Below, piece after piece: positions 16,651 through 24,590 of a stretch of 64,000 nucleotides of DNA; within the stretch, counting starts at the first letter, position 1, and each line of letters opens with the position of its first letter. The DNA is taken from assembly GCF_003201355.1 (NCBI RefSeq), contig NZ_QICL01000018.1, positions 35,375 through 99,374 on the forward strand, written 5' to 3'. Origin of the DNA: Indolivaga alginatilytica. GTDB taxonomy: Bacteria > Bacteroidota > Bacteroidia > Bacteroidales > Dysgonomonadaceae. A program made the position numbers and the translations under genes. Below the pieces are notes generated by a model. It did not search any database. It had not been told where the DNA came from and saw only the letters and a list, made by a program, of their open reading frames with translations.

Positions 16651-17559
16651 TTAGTTTAGATTAAACTTATATGTAATCGTCCCCTTTTGATTATTAGAGT
16701 CGGGACTGACAGAAAACTTAGTCCGACGAGCAGCACGTAAAGATTCGTTTCTCAAACTTGCATTTGTTGTATTTGTACCCTTACCAATACTGGTTTCTAT
16801 AACATTTCCTTTAGGGTCTACAATTATATCTACTACTACAGTACCATAATCATCAACATGATATTCGGGCAGTTTTAAACCTCCTGCTCCAACACCTCTA
16901 CCTCCAAGATCGTAAGTTCCCGTACCTCCTACTCCTGATACTTTTCCTGTACTACCATTACCCGAAGGTGAACCCTGAGTACCCGTACCTTGAGTATTTC
17001 CGCGACTACCACTACCCGATCCGTTTCCGAATAGACCAGCCATTTGGTTGTTTATGTTCTTCTTCCGGGCAGCCTCTTCTTGTGCTTGTCTATCGGCTTC
17101 AGCCTGAGCTTTACGCTTTACCTCTGCAGCTGCATCTTCCTTCCGTTTCCGTTCGGTTTCAGCTTTCTTGGCTTCATTTATGGCTATCGTTTTTTCCATA
17201 TCCTGTGTTGCGGTAGGAGCTTTAGCCTCTTTACTCGCTACTTTAGGAGTAGTAGCCTTTACCGGAATAGGTTCAACTTTCACATCGGGGGTCAATTCAC
17301 CTAAATTATTAGGCATAGTCGGATCCGATTCTATCGGCTCCGTCACATCTTCGGTCAAACCATTACCCCTTCCAAAAGGTTCGTCATCGCCCAATGCATC
17401 GGCAACATTACCAAACATAACGGGCACACCGCCCATTTCCTGACTATATCTGTTATCACTAACAGGTTTTATATAATAGAACAGTAAGCACAACAATAGT
17501 ATTACATGAAACGCTATCGTTCCCGCTAAACTTATTGTCTTTTCTTTTACCATAGCCAT
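16651..17559 (-). CDS. tonB: TonB-family energy transducer
   Basis: A 302-residue protein with one N-terminal transmembrane helix (about 10-30), a proline- and acid-containing periplasmic region (VTEPIESDPTMP, DVKVEPIPV), an Ala/Lys/Glu-rich coiled segment (about 120-175, AETERKRKEDAAAEVKRKAQ) and a Gly/Ser/Thr-rich linker with repeated GTGTQG units. The end reads as a TonB C-terminal domain: YGTVVVDIIVDPKGNVI ... LRAARRTKFSVSPD ... GTITYKFNLN. TonB couples the proton gradient to outer-membrane receptors via ExbB/ExbD. Its start lies 30 nt after the pdxJ stop. In many Bacteroidales exbB and exbD sit between pdxJ and tonB; here they do not (known from memory of related genomes, to be checked). 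Confidence 0.85.
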   Translation of the reverse strand: MAMVKEKTISLAGTIAFHVILLLCLLFYYIKPVSDNRYSQEMGGVPVMFGNVADALGDDEPFGRGNGLTEDVTEPIESDPTMPNNLGELTPDVKVEPIPVKATTPKVASKEAKAPTATQDMEKTIAINEAKKAETERKRKEDAAAEVKRKAQAEADRQAQEEAARKKNINNQMAGLFGNGSGSGSRGNTQGTGTQGSPSGNGSTGKVSGVGGTGTYDLGGRGVGAGGLKLPEYHVDDYGTVVVDIIVDPKGNVIETSIGKGTNTTNASLRNESLRAARRTKFSVSPDSNNQKGTITYKFNLN

Positions 17560-17576
17560 AGGCTTACTTTATTTAG

Positions 17577-17591
17577 AGGTCTATACGACCT
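17577..17591. repeat. Degenerate GGTC dyad between pdxJ and tonB
   Basis: AGGTCTATACGACCT lies in the 30-nt spacer; read on the minus strand, it directly continues the pdxJ stop codon TAG (17592-17590) and ends 17 nt before the tonB ATG. Confidence 0.6.
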
Positions 17592-18303
17592 ATTTCAAGC
17601 AGTTTTTATAAGCTGCAATAGTTTTTTCTAATCCCAGATAAAGAGCATCACTGATCAATGCATGACCTATTGATACTTCTTCAATATAAGGAATATTTTT
17701 ATAGAAGAAATTTAGATTCTCTAAACTCAAATCATGTCCTGCATTTATTCCCAATCCTAATTTCTTGGCAATCTTAGCAGCTTCAACGAATGGAGCTATA
17801 GCTTCTTCTTTATTCTTCGGATAGAAAGTAGCATAAGGTTCCGTGTATAATTCGATACGGTCAGTACCGGTCTTAGCAGCATACTCTATAATCTCAGGAT
17901 CAGTACCTGTAAAAATAGAAGTACGCACCCCCATTGCTCTGAATTCATCTATGAGATCGCTCAAAAAAGATTGGTGAGTTTTTGTATCCCAACCTGCATT
18001 GGATGTTATAGCATCGGGAGCATCGGGTACTAGTGTTACCTGAGTCGGCTTTACGGATTTGATAAGCTCTATAAAGTCAGTTGACGGATATCCTTCAATA
18101 TTAAATTCGGTATTAATCTGAGCTTTCAGATCATACACATCTTTAAACTTAATATGACGCTCATCAGGACGAGGGTGTACTGTTATACCTTGCGCTCCAA
18201 ATTTTTCGCAGTCCAAAGCAACTTGCAAAACATTTGGAACGTTTCCTCCCCGTGCATTTCGGATAGTCGCAATTTTATTAATATTTACGCTCAACTGTGT
18301 CAT
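17590..18303 (-). CDS. pdxJ: Pyridoxine 5'-phosphate synthase
   Basis: A 237-residue TIM-barrel protein. PdxJ condenses 1-deoxy-xylulose 5-phosphate with 3-amino-2-oxopropyl phosphate to form pyridoxine 5'-phosphate in the DXP-dependent vitamin B6 pathway. Diagnostic parts are [17 protein letters not shown] at the N-terminus, [14 protein letters not shown] (about 38-51, catalytic His/Arg region), [12 protein letters not shown] and [14 protein letters not shown] (about 190-203). Length matches the family (about 240). It is divergent from nadK across a 311-bp region and is followed at 30 nt by tonB. A -7 candidate at 18476-18483 predicts a leader of about 165 nt containing a GGTC dyad. Confidence 0.95.
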   Translation of the reverse strand: MTQLSVNINKIATIRNARGGNVPNVLQVALDCEKFGAQGITVHPRPDERHIKFKDVYDLKAQINTEFNIEGYPSTDFIELIKSVKPTQVTLVPDAPDAITSNAGWDTKTHQSFLSDLIDEFRAMGVRTSIFTGTDPEIIEYAAKTGTDRIELYTEPYATFYPKNKEEAIAPFVEAAKIAKKLGLGINAGHDLSLENLNFFYKNIPYIEEVSIGHALISDALYLGLEKTIAAYKNCLK

Positions 18304-18323
18304 AATAGCTTCTTTACTTGATT

Positions 18324-18338
18324 AAGGTCTCTGACCTT
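18324..18338. repeat. GGTC dyad in pdxJ leader
   Basis: AAGGTCTCTGACCTT, one centre mismatch, 20 nt before the pdxJ ATG at 18303 and downstream of the predicted promoter. Confidence 0.85.
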
Positions 18339-18475
18339 TTATTCTTCTTAAAGTATATAACTAAGCAACATGTAATATTAATAGCTACATTTAAATTTTA
18401 GCAATTAATAGTCGGCTACCTCTAATAATAAAACTTTTTCACCAACTTTGTACTATCGCCTGATATACTATTACG

Positions 18476-18483
18476 CAAATTTA
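18476..18483 (-). promoter_or_regulatory. -7 promoter element (TAAATTTG) within an inverted repeat
   Basis: TAnnTTTG on the minus strand upstream of pdxJ. It lies inside the spacer and right arm of TACTATTA-N8-TAATAGTA, an arrangement typical of repressor-controlled promoters. Confidence 0.45.
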
Positions 18484-18542
18484 ATAGTAAATACCGAAAC
18501 TTGGTACTATTTCAGTATTTTTAAGGGCACAGATAAATGTAT

Positions 18543-18550
18543 TACTTTTG
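18543..18550 (+). promoter_or_regulatory. -7 promoter element (TACTTTTG)
   Basis: TAnnTTTG match 65 nt before the nadK start. Confidence 0.5.
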
Positions 18551-18614
18551 TAACAAGTTATTAAAGTAATAAAAAAGGAAGTGATAAAATAAACAGATAT
18601 TAATTATAGCTTTT

Positions 18615-19487
18615 ATGAAAATTGGAATTTTCGGCAAAAAATATCAGAAAGAGGAGCAAATAAAGAAAATTTTTGACATCTTATCTCGTAACAAGGTCGA
18701 GATTTTTATTCAAAAGGAATTTTATGAATACCTGAAACCTAGTCTGGATTTAAAAGATTCTATTGCCGGTATTATCGACTATAATAATTTAAGTCTGGAT
18801 ATGGCATTTAGTATTGGAGGTGATGGTACATTCTTGCGTACTGTATCTGCAATTAGAGAAAAGAACATTCCTATTTTAGGCATTAACACTGGACGTCTCG
18901 GCTTTCTGGCTGATGTTTCGGAAAACGATATGGAACAAACTCTGTCCGAAATACTAAACGGGGATTATACAATAGAAGAACGCAGCCAACTCAAACTGAT
19001 GGTTAATGATTCTTCATGCGAAGCTGCCGATTTTGCCCTTAATGAGATAGCTATACTAAAGCAGGATTCTTCTTCAATGATTACTATTGATGTCCACATC
19101 AATGGCGAAAGGCTTACCTCTTACGAAGCAGACGGACTTCTGGTATCTACTCCAACGGGCTCAACTGCGTACTCTCTTAGTGTAGGAGGACCTATTATGG
19201 CGCCCAATACATCCAATTTTATTATTACGGCAATTGCGCCTCATAGTCTAAGTGCCAGACCATTGGTTATTGAGGACAATAATATCTTAACTTTAACTAT
19301 AAGAAGTCGCAGTTCATGCTTCCTGATTTCGCTTGATGGTCGGTCAAAAGCCATGCCAATTAATGGTACAACCTTACAAATAACCAAAGCGAAAACATCT
19401 GTACGGGTAGTAAAGCGAATAGGACAGACTTTTTACAGCACGCTTAAAAACAAATTAAAGTGGGGTACAGATCCTCGAATTGATTAA
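18615..19487 (+). CDS. nadK: NAD kinase
   Basis: A 290-residue NAD kinase, which phosphorylates NAD to NADP with ATP or polyphosphate. The active-site GGDGT motif is at 68-72, followed by FLRTV; ILGINTGRLGFLAD (88-100) and the diagnostic DGLLVSTPTGSTAYSLSVGGPI (about 176-197) bind the nucleotide. The C-terminal SFLISLDGRS region is also typical. Length matches the family. It is divergent from pdxJ and followed by a short hairpin before the convergent ruvC gene. Confidence 0.96.
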   Translation: MKIGIFGKKYQKEEQIKKIFDILSRNKVEIFIQKEFYEYLKPSLDLKDSIAGIIDYNNLSLDMAFSIGGDGTFLRTVSAIREKNIPILGINTGRLGFLADVSENDMEQTLSEILNGDYTIEERSQLKLMVNDSSCEAADFALNEIAILKQDSSSMITIDVHINGERLTSYEADGLLVSTPTGSTAYSLSVGGPIMAPNTSNFIITAIAPHSLSARPLVIEDNNILTLTIRSRSSCFLISLDGRSKAMPINGTTLQITKAKTSVRVVKRIGQTFYSTLKNKLKWGTDPRID

Positions 19488-19503
19488 AGGTGGCCTTTTT
19501 TAC
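19486..19503 (+). terminator. Short hairpin terminator after nadK
   Basis: AAAGG-TGG-CCTTT stem followed by a T-run, directly after the nadK stop. Confidence 0.5.
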
Positions 19504-19549
19504 TTAGTAGATATTAATAAGAATCGCTTATTAACTCTATCAGATTTCT

Positions 19550-20125
19550 CTACTTGTCGCCTTTTACCTTGTTTGGATTCTGATTTATAAAATCTTTCCA
19601 GCTATTAAACTTCTTTTCCTGTGTAGGGTTATTAGTCTGAAAGTAGTGGCAAACTGCTGCTGCCAGTCCATCGGTGGCATCGAGTTGAGGAAGCATACTT
19701 TCGTCAGGTATCTTCAAATATTGCTGAAGCATGTAGGCAACCTGTTCCTTTGCAGCTTTACCATTACCCGTTATTGACATTTTTATTTTCAGAGGAGCAT
19801 ATTCAAAAATCGGAATATCACGAGACAAAGCAGCAGCCATAGCGACTCCTTGCGCACGTCCCAATTTCAACATACTCTGAACATTCTTCCCAAAAAAAGG
19901 AGCTTCGATTGCCAGCTCATCCGGAAGATATTCTTCTACTAAAGCTAAAACACGCTCAAAAATACGTCTCAATTTCAAATAATGATCGTCATACTTACTC
20001 AACTGTATTACTCCCATTGTCACCAACTGAGGTTTATTATTTAATACACGCAACACTCCATACCCCATAATTTGAGTACCGGGGTCAATGCCCAAAATTA
20101 TACGTTCTTTATCTACTTTAGCCAT
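19550..20125 (-). CDS. ruvC: Crossover junction endodeoxyribonuclease RuvC
   Basis: A 191-residue Holliday-junction resolvase that works with RuvAB in recombination and repair. The four acidic metal ligands are visible: D14 in [14 protein letters not shown]74 in [11 protein letters not shown], and D149 and D152 in [13 protein letters not shown]. The C-terminal 25 residues ([14 protein letters not shown]) extend slightly past the catalytic core. It follows a DUF4286 gene on the same strand, a pairing I associate with Bacteroidales. A degenerate GGTC dyad lies 13 nt before its start. Confidence 0.96.
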   Translation of the reverse strand: MAKVDKERIILGIDPGTQIMGYGVLRVLNNKPQLVTMGVIQLSKYDDHYLKLRRIFERVLALVEEYLPDELAIEAPFFGKNVQSMLKLGRAQGVAMAAALSRDIPIFEYAPLKIKMSITGNGKAAKEQVAYMLQQYLKIPDESMLPQLDATDGLAAAVCHYFQTNNPTQEKKFNSWKDFINQNPNKVKGDK

Positions 20126-20137
20126 TAATCATTTATT

Positions 20138-20152
20138 CGGGTCACAGACCTA
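20138..20152. repeat. Degenerate GGTC dyad before ruvC
   Basis: GGGTCACAGACCTA core in the spacer between the DUF4286 and ruvC genes, 13 nt before the ruvC ATG. Confidence 0.65.
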
Positions 20153-20212
20153 TTATTTACAACAGTGAAGCCATTCCTTCTACAAATATTCAATCGACAA
20201 AACCGATTGTAT

Positions 20213-20524
20213 TTATATTAATGAAACTTCCTCCAGAAGAGTTACAAAACCACCAACTGTAGTTCCAAACCTTTTATTTAGTTCAGCACTTAAACCTTCG
20301 CCCGTTTCTCCTGCCCATTTGTTCAGGATATCTATGTCTTCTGTTTTAAATTGCATGGCATAACTTACACCGCTTTCTTCATGTTGACGTTCTATTTTAG
20401 CTAAGCTGGGTTGGCTTAACAATCCACTCTCTAAAGCTTTAGGGATGTAAAACGTTTTCAAAAAGATTAGACATTCATCATGCACCGTATCTTCAATATG
20501 AAGAGTTGTATTAAATATCAACAT
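20213..20524 (-). CDS. DUF4286 family protein
   Basis: About 103 residues starting MLIFNTTLHIEDTVHDECL. A longer open frame extends to 20620, but its extra N-terminus is hydrophobic and unlike the family, and a minus-strand TATCTTTG promoter element lies at 20557-20564, so the ATG at 20524 is preferred. The protein resembles DUF4286, a small alpha/beta domain (possibly ferredoxin-like) of unknown function found beside ruvC in Bacteroidales. The C-terminus FGTTVGGFVTLLEEVSL is well conserved in appearance. Probably co-transcribed with ruvC (87-nt gap with a dyad). Confidence 0.78.
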   Translation of the reverse strand: MLIFNTTLHIEDTVHDECLIFLKTFYIPKALESGLLSQPSLAKIERQHEESGVSYAMQFKTEDIDILNKWAGETGEGLSAELNKRFGTTVGGFVTLLEEVSLI

Positions 20525-20556
20525 AATTATTCTATAAGATTTATCTATACTGCATA

Positions 20557-20564
20557 CAAAGATA
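20557..20564 (-). promoter_or_regulatory. -7 promoter element (TATCTTTG) deciding the DUF4286 start
   Basis: Perfect TAnnTTTG match 33 nt upstream of the ATG at 20524 but inside the longer frame that reaches 20620, which argues for the shorter protein. Confidence 0.6.
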
Positions 20565-20796
20565 ATCAGATAATTTGCTTTTAGCATAAACACAAAACCT
20601 ATCCACTTATTAAAGACCAATAATACAAGCTATTATAAGCAAAAATATCACAACAAACGTTCAAATTCAATTAACACAAAGCACTACTTATTATTTAACT
20701 ATAAAAAAATCTCACTTTTTACTGAAATATCTATTTTTTTTATGAACTTTCCATCCTGATAATCATTATAAGAGTAGTAACAATTTTAAATTAAAA

Positions 20797-20991
20797 ATGC
20801 GTATGAAAAGAGATTTACACTTGAAAAAAATTTATGTTGCAACGCTTCTTACTGCACTGACAATACTACCTACAGCCTTTGCTATCGGGGTGTTTTTAGA
20901 AAGTAATAGAAAATCGAATTGCAAAACGAGTCAAGCAACATCAATTACACATCTACAGGCGGATAGTTCGTCTGAAAATGTATCTAATTAA
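20797..20991 (+). CDS. Small single-span membrane protein, unrecognised
   Basis: A 64-residue ORF with a basic start (MRMKRDLHLKK), one hydrophobic segment (about 12-33, YVATLLTALTILPTAFAIGVF) and a polar Ser/Asn-rich tail with one Cys. It looks like a small membrane or exported peptide. The family was not recognised. It lies alone in front of tRNA-Ala with an A-rich stretch before the ATG. Existence as a gene is plausible but not certain. Confidence 0.45.
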   Translation: MRMKRDLHLKKIYVATLLTALTILPTAFAIGVFLESNRKSNCKTSQATSITHLQADSSSENVSN

Positions 20992-21035
20992 TTTGTATTT
21001 TATTCTCAATAAGACCACAATTAAAGAAAAACTTG

Positions 21036-21043
21036 TATCTTTG
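21036..21043 (+). promoter_or_regulatory. -7 promoter element (TATCTTTG) of tRNA-Ala
   Basis: TAnnTTTG 16 nt before the mature 5' end of the tRNA, the expected distance for a short 5' leader. Confidence 0.65.
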
Positions 21044-21059
21044 TTGCAGAATTGAGAAC

Positions 21060-21133
21060 GGGGGATTAGCTCATCTGGCTAGAGCGTTAGACTGGCAGTC
21101 TAAAGGTGATCGGTTCGAGTCCGATATTCTCCA
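21060..21133 (+). tRNA. tRNA-Ala (anticodon GGC)
   Basis: The cloverleaf folds fully: acceptor 21060-21066 with 21126-21132 including the G3-U70 pair that is the alanine identity element, D arm 21069-21085, anticodon stem 21087-21091 with 21099-21103, anticodon GGC at 21094-21096, T arm 21109-21125 with TTCGAGT loop. Discriminator A at 21133; CCA is not encoded. A TATCTTTG promoter element precedes it and a GGGGATTTTATTTT hairpin end follows. Confidence 0.97.
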
Positions 21134-21172
21134 CGAAATAAATATCCCTGCATTTGAAAAAGTGTGGGGATT

Positions 21173-21634
21173 TTATTTTATGGGAAGAAGAGAATACTCT
21201 TTAATGTTTGAGTCATATATAACTTGATATGATGTTCCATCCATCATATTCATATAAGAATAATCATTACCTCTTCTTGAAACCGAAAACTGTATGACAT
21301 TTATAAGCAATTTGCCATTTTCCCATTGGGCAGGCCGCACAGCGAATATACTTATAGAGCGTTTTTTATTGGTTTTTTCTCTAATGTCAGGAAGAGATAA
21401 AAGCTCTATCTTATAACTCATTATTGAATCAGGAAAATTTTTCGTTGTTAAATCATCTTTCTCAATATAATATAAATCAGACATTTTCCATAAATTAGGG
21501 TATTTCTTGTTTGAGGCTTCAATATACTCGAAATGTGACTTTAAAGCCTTATAGTATATGTTTTGTTTATCAAACTCTTGAGCAAAAGAATTTATACATA
21601 CTATATATAGTAAACTAAAGAAAAGAAATTTCAT
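21173..21634 (-). CDS. Secreted protein of unknown function, first small unit after tRNA-Ala
   Basis: A 153-residue protein with a signal peptide (MKFLFFSLLYIVCINSFAQ, cut after about residue 18). The rest is a mixed polar protein with SISIFAVRPAQWENGKLLINV and SRRGNDYSYMNM, suggesting a small beta-rich domain. No family was recognised. The gene points towards the tRNA and ends 40 nt from it. Together with its flanks it forms one of two similarly built small-gene units: the sequence 5' of its start (21658-21766) is repeated at 22197-22299, 5' of the next gene. Confidence 0.55.
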   Translation of the reverse strand: MKFLFFSLLYIVCINSFAQEFDKQNIYYKALKSHFEYIEASNKKYPNLWKMSDLYYIEKDDLTTKNFPDSIMSYKIELLSLPDIREKTNKKRSISIFAVRPAQWENGKLLINVIQFSVSRRGNDYSYMNMMDGTSYQVIYDSNIKEYSLLPIK

Positions 21635-21657
21635 AATCTTAAATTAAAATATTCCAT

Positions 21658-21766
21658 AAAGCTAACAATTTCCTTATAATCCTCACAAAAAAAGTTCGAG
21701 ACTTTGGCGCTGTGCTCCACAAATTTCAGAATCCTCAAAAGAAATGCTTGGGGATTTTTATTTCAC
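21658..21766. repeat. Unit-boundary repeat, copy 1 (tRNA-3'-end-like)
   Basis: About 105 bp repeated at 22197-22299. It begins AAAGCTAACAATTTCC, contains GTTCGAGAC and TGTGCTCCACA, which resemble a tRNA T-loop and 3' end, and ends in an AATCC ... GGGGATTTTTATT hairpin like the one after tRNA-Ala at 21146-21176. Confidence 0.6.
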
Positions 21767-22170
21767 CAATCTACATCATTAGTATATTTTTCACCCTTAT
21801 ATTTAGTAAAGTTCTGGACTTTAATACATGCAAGAGATTCAACATTCAATTGCCAAATAGAAGAATATTCCGACCATGGATCTGTAAGAATCTGAATATT
21901 ACTTTCATCAATAGACTTAACAGCAAATACATCCTTTATTCCATCAATATCTATAAGCTTAAAATTCTTTATCAGAATTAAAACATCTCCTCCAACAACA
22001 CACCAACTATTATCGGCATTTATAAAAGCGCAAGTAGGTTCTCCATAAAACCATCCAATATGAATGTTCTCTTTAGTCTCATTATTTATTAAATAGGCAT
22101 CTTCATAGACATTGCCAATTTCAAATAAATCCGTTTTGTATAAAGATCTATAACCTATTTGATTTTTCAT
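21763..22170 (-). CDS. Hypothetical cytoplasmic protein, second small unit
   Basis: A 135-residue acidic protein without a signal peptide. Features include WFYGEPTCAF, NSWCVVGGDVLILI and LTDPWSEYSSIWQL; the size, acidity and aromatic content recall immunity-type proteins, but no family was recognised, so this is only a suggestion. It shares orientation, size and flanking repeats with the neighbouring gene at 21173 but is not similar to it in sequence. The stop lies inside the first boundary repeat. Confidence 0.5.
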   Translation of the reverse strand: MKNQIGYRSLYKTDLFEIGNVYEDAYLINNETKENIHIGWFYGEPTCAFINADNSWCVVGGDVLILIKNFKLIDIDGIKDVFAVKSIDESNIQILTDPWSEYSSIWQLNVESLACIKVQNFTKYKGEKYTNDVDW

Positions 22171-22196
22171 TTCAAGATAAACTAATTTAGTTTGAT

Positions 22197-22299
22197 AAAG
22201 CTAGCAATTTTCTTAAAATTCTCATAAGCGAGTGCAAGATTTCATGAGTGTGCTCCATAAAAAGAAACCTCCGCATATTTTTGTACGTGGATTGTTATT
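22197..22299. repeat. Unit-boundary repeat, copy 2
   Basis: Second, more diverged copy of 21658-21766: AAAGCTAGCAATTTTC start, TGTGCTCCATA in the middle and a CCTCCGCA ... TACGTGGATTGTTATT end. It is placed just 5' of the gene ending at 21763, as copy 1 is to the gene at 21173. Confidence 0.55.
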
Positions 22300-22745
22300 A
22301 ATCAGAATTCAGTAATTCGTCAAAACTTCTACTTATTTTGTCCTGAGGTATAAAGTTTAGCAGATTGGCTTCCTATAGTCTTCTTTGCATAGAGTTTCTT
22401 TATCTTCTTTCAACCTTAATATAATTATGTGATATGTTTCATTATGGAATTTATTAATTTCAGGCATCCGAATACGTTAAATTACAAATCAGAAAGAAAT
22501 AGACAATAAGCGGATCAGAGAAATAAAACAACAAACAAAGAACTCCTAACATGCTATATACAAGAAAACTAAAATATCAAAAGGCAGATCGAATTTCATT
22601 ATTTAACCATACTTGACAAAAAAAACAGTAAGCCAGTACAACATTTTATAAGTTAAAACAGACTACTCTTTTCTATTTTAGATAAAAAAAAGGAGCTACC
22701 GTATATTTTATCATTTCCAGATACTTATATTTTGAAATAATTATG

Positions 22746-22753
22746 TATTTTTG
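22746..22753 (+). promoter_or_regulatory. -7 promoter element (TATTTTTG)
   Basis: TAnnTTTG 35 nt before the start of the secreted 220-residue protein. Confidence 0.5.
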
Positions 22754-22787
22754 ACTTTTTAGATTATAGACATAAAAAACGACAACA

Positions 22788-23450
22788 ATGAAAAGGATTT
22801 TATTATTTATACTAGGCATGTCTAGTATAGCATTTCTACAGGCACAAGTGGGAGTTAACACTTACGACCCAAAGGTTAGTCTGGATGTACAAGCCGCTTC
22901 TACAGATGCAAGTACAGCTGAAGGACTGATCGCTCCACGGCTTACACTTGCTCAATTGGCTTCGAAGGAAGCTAAATATCTGTCCGACCAAACAGGAACT
23001 ATCGTTTATGTGACAAATGTAACCGGAACTACTACTGCTAAAACAAAAAATGTCATTTCAGTAGGATATTATTATTTTGATGGGACTCTTTGGCAGAGTG
23101 TCGGCCCCGATAAAGGTATGAGATTTTTTTACATGCCATCAATTGTATTACCAACCGATACCTCCGACCCTTCTTACAACTCTGCTACAGAAACATTCAC
23201 GATAGATATACATAAATCTTACGCTGAACAATTTCAAATGACTAATGTTCTGACCTCAATCAAAAGTCTAGGTTCAACAGCATTGCCTTTACTAGCTAAT
23301 AATGCCCTGGAATATTTTATTACATACTATGACAATACCGTTTTCCAAAATGTAGAGATGAGCGACTTAGGTGTTTTAAAATACAAACTACCGGCTCTGC
23401 TTACTGTTACCGATAAAACATTTATGAATATCGTCTTTAAAGTCAAATAA
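22788..23450 (+). CDS. Secreted surface-type protein, VGVNT...LDV family
   Basis: A 220-residue protein with a signal peptide (cut near FLQAQ, residue 19). The mature start VGVNTYDPKVSLDVQA, then GLIAPRLTLAQLASK, QTGTIVYVT and YYYFDGTLWQSV, matches a pattern widespread in secreted Bacteroidota proteins with tail-fibre-like modular N-termini. The C-terminal 100 residues have no recognised domain. It probably acts at the cell surface. Monocistronic: it has its own promoter element and the following gene is convergent. Confidence 0.65.
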   Translation: MKRILLFILGMSSIAFLQAQVGVNTYDPKVSLDVQAASTDASTAEGLIAPRLTLAQLASKEAKYLSDQTGTIVYVTNVTGTTTAKTKNVISVGYYYFDGTLWQSVGPDKGMRFFYMPSIVLPTDTSDPSYNSATETFTIDIHKSYAEQFQMTNVLTSIKSLGSTALPLLANNALEYFITYYDNTVFQNVEMSDLGVLKYKLPALLTVTDKTFMNIVFKVK

Positions 23451-23715
23451 TAAACACAGCAAGAATAACAAATCAGAAATAATAAAAATATTTCGGGCAT
23501 TAACATTATGTTTATGCGTTGTATTGTTATGTTCATAAATAAAGTAACAAGCACTACCTATGGAAACAAACTATCTGCCCAGAAGTGGCATTTACTAATG
23601 ACTTTAATTAAAGGGTTGCGATTTCTCAAGACTACTTGTTAAAAAATCGATATTCTGAATTCATATTCATTGTATTATGGAACTATAATCTAAAAAAACA
23701 GATAAGCAAATTCTG

Positions 23716-24510
23716 TCAAATAATACCGAAATACTTTAAAGCATTTGCAATTCCATCATCATCCACCGAATCGGTTATATAATCCGCAACCAGCTTTGCT
23801 TCATCGCCGGCATTTCCCATCGCTATACCAATAGAGACGTGCTTTAACATCTCGACATCATTGCCGCCATCACCAAAAGCCATAGTTTCGGAAAGGTCTA
23901 GCCCATAATATTCGAGAAACTTATCAATACCTGTACGCTTACTATTTCCTATAACATTTACATCTGCAAAAAGAGGATTCCAACGACTCGCATCACAATC
24001 AGTCAATATGATCTCCAAAATTTCCTTTTCCTGCACTTTATTTATAAAAGCATCTATTTGCAGAACCTCTTCTTTATCAGCCTCGCTCAATGCTCCTACA
24101 GGAGACAACGGAACATCTACCAATAGACTTATTTCCTTTACATTTTCATCAATATAATTAATTAGCTCTTTCTTTTCGGTTATAAAAATAGCAGGAAACA
24201 AAAAGCTTTCCGAATGATAATGAAGAAGGGCATCTATATTTCCTCTAGGTATTGGATTCGTAAAAATTGTCTCACTCTCCGAGTTAATACAATGAGCCCC
24301 ATTCAGAGTAATAAGCCCATCGAAAACCAAACCATCCAAATCTCCTATTTGCTTAAAATAACGCCCTGTTGCGATAAAAACTTTAATACCCTTCTGCTTT
24401 ACCTCATTTATTGCATCAATGGCAGACTGAGGAATAGAGTGCGTTTTAAAACTTTTCAGAGTACCATCAATATCAAAAAAAATAGCCTTTATCATATTAT
24501 TAAGTAACAT
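23716..24510 (-). CDS. Cof-type HAD-IIB family phosphatase
   Basis: A 264-residue HAD-superfamily hydrolase. Motif I is FFDIDGTLKSF (about 11-21, nucleophile D13 or so), motif II is IATGR, and motif IV is MAFGDGGNDVEML with IGIAMGNAGDEAK after it, the pattern of subfamily IIB (Cof-like) with a cap domain between motifs II and III. These enzymes dephosphorylate sugar phosphates or related small molecules; the substrate is unknown. The ATG at 24495 (MIKAIFFDIDG) is a better start than 24510 by family pattern. A diverged long repeat lies just upstream (24501-24590). Confidence 0.88.
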   Translation of the reverse strand: MLLNNMIKAIFFDIDGTLKSFKTHSIPQSAIDAINEVKQKGIKVFIATGRYFKQIGDLDGLVFDGLITLNGAHCINSESETIFTNPIPRGNIDALLHYHSESFLFPAIFITEKKELINYIDENVKEISLLVDVPLSPVGALSEADKEEVLQIDAFINKVQEKEILEIILTDCDASRWNPLFADVNVIGNSKRTGIDKFLEYYGLDLSETMAFGDGGNDVEMLKHVSIGIAMGNAGDEAKLVADYITDSVDDDGIANALKYFGII

Positions 24511-24590
24511 TAAATATTTAATGAGATGTTTTATCTGTATAACTATCTCTGGTTGTTATGCCCAGCCAAAGCAATAAAAAGGTCCGGATC
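24501..24590 (+). repeat. Long repeat copy with decayed dyad
   Basis: Contains TTAAGTAACATTAAATATTTAATGAGATG, whose reverse complement occurs exactly at 27560-27588, then GTTATGCCCAGCCAAAGCAATAAAAAGGTCCGGATC, where the dyad's right half is lost. Confidence 0.75.

Larger units (their letters stand above)
18304..18614. other. Divergent pdxJ/nadK control region
   Basis: This 311-bp gap holds a GGTC dyad, a minus-strand -7 candidate (18476-18483) sitting between inverted arms TACTATTA (18466-18473) and TAATAGTA (18482-18489), other TACTAT repeats either side, and a plus-strand -7 element (18543-18550) for nadK. The inverted arms around the pdxJ promoter could be an operator; no known regulator was recognised. 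Confidence 0.5.
22171..22787. other. 617-bp region without a convincing gene
   Basis: Holds the second unit-boundary repeat at its left end and a -7 element at 22746-22753 at its right end. The middle is AT-rich with no ORF, RNA or repeat that I can support; it may be decayed sequence from the small-gene units. Confidence 0.6.

Noticed and set aside
21694..21722. Possible second tRNA near GTTCGAGAC ... GCTCCAC
   Set aside because: There is no matching acceptor, D arm or anticodon arm upstream; it is at best a tRNA-3'-end-like fragment.
22673..22861. Minus-strand ORF of 62 codons
   Set aside because: Overlaps the promoter and signal-peptide region of the secreted gene at 22788, no ribosome-binding or family support.
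24214..24507. Plus-strand ORF of 97 codons
   Set aside because: Lies antisense to the clear HAD phosphatase gene and its product has no recognisable features.
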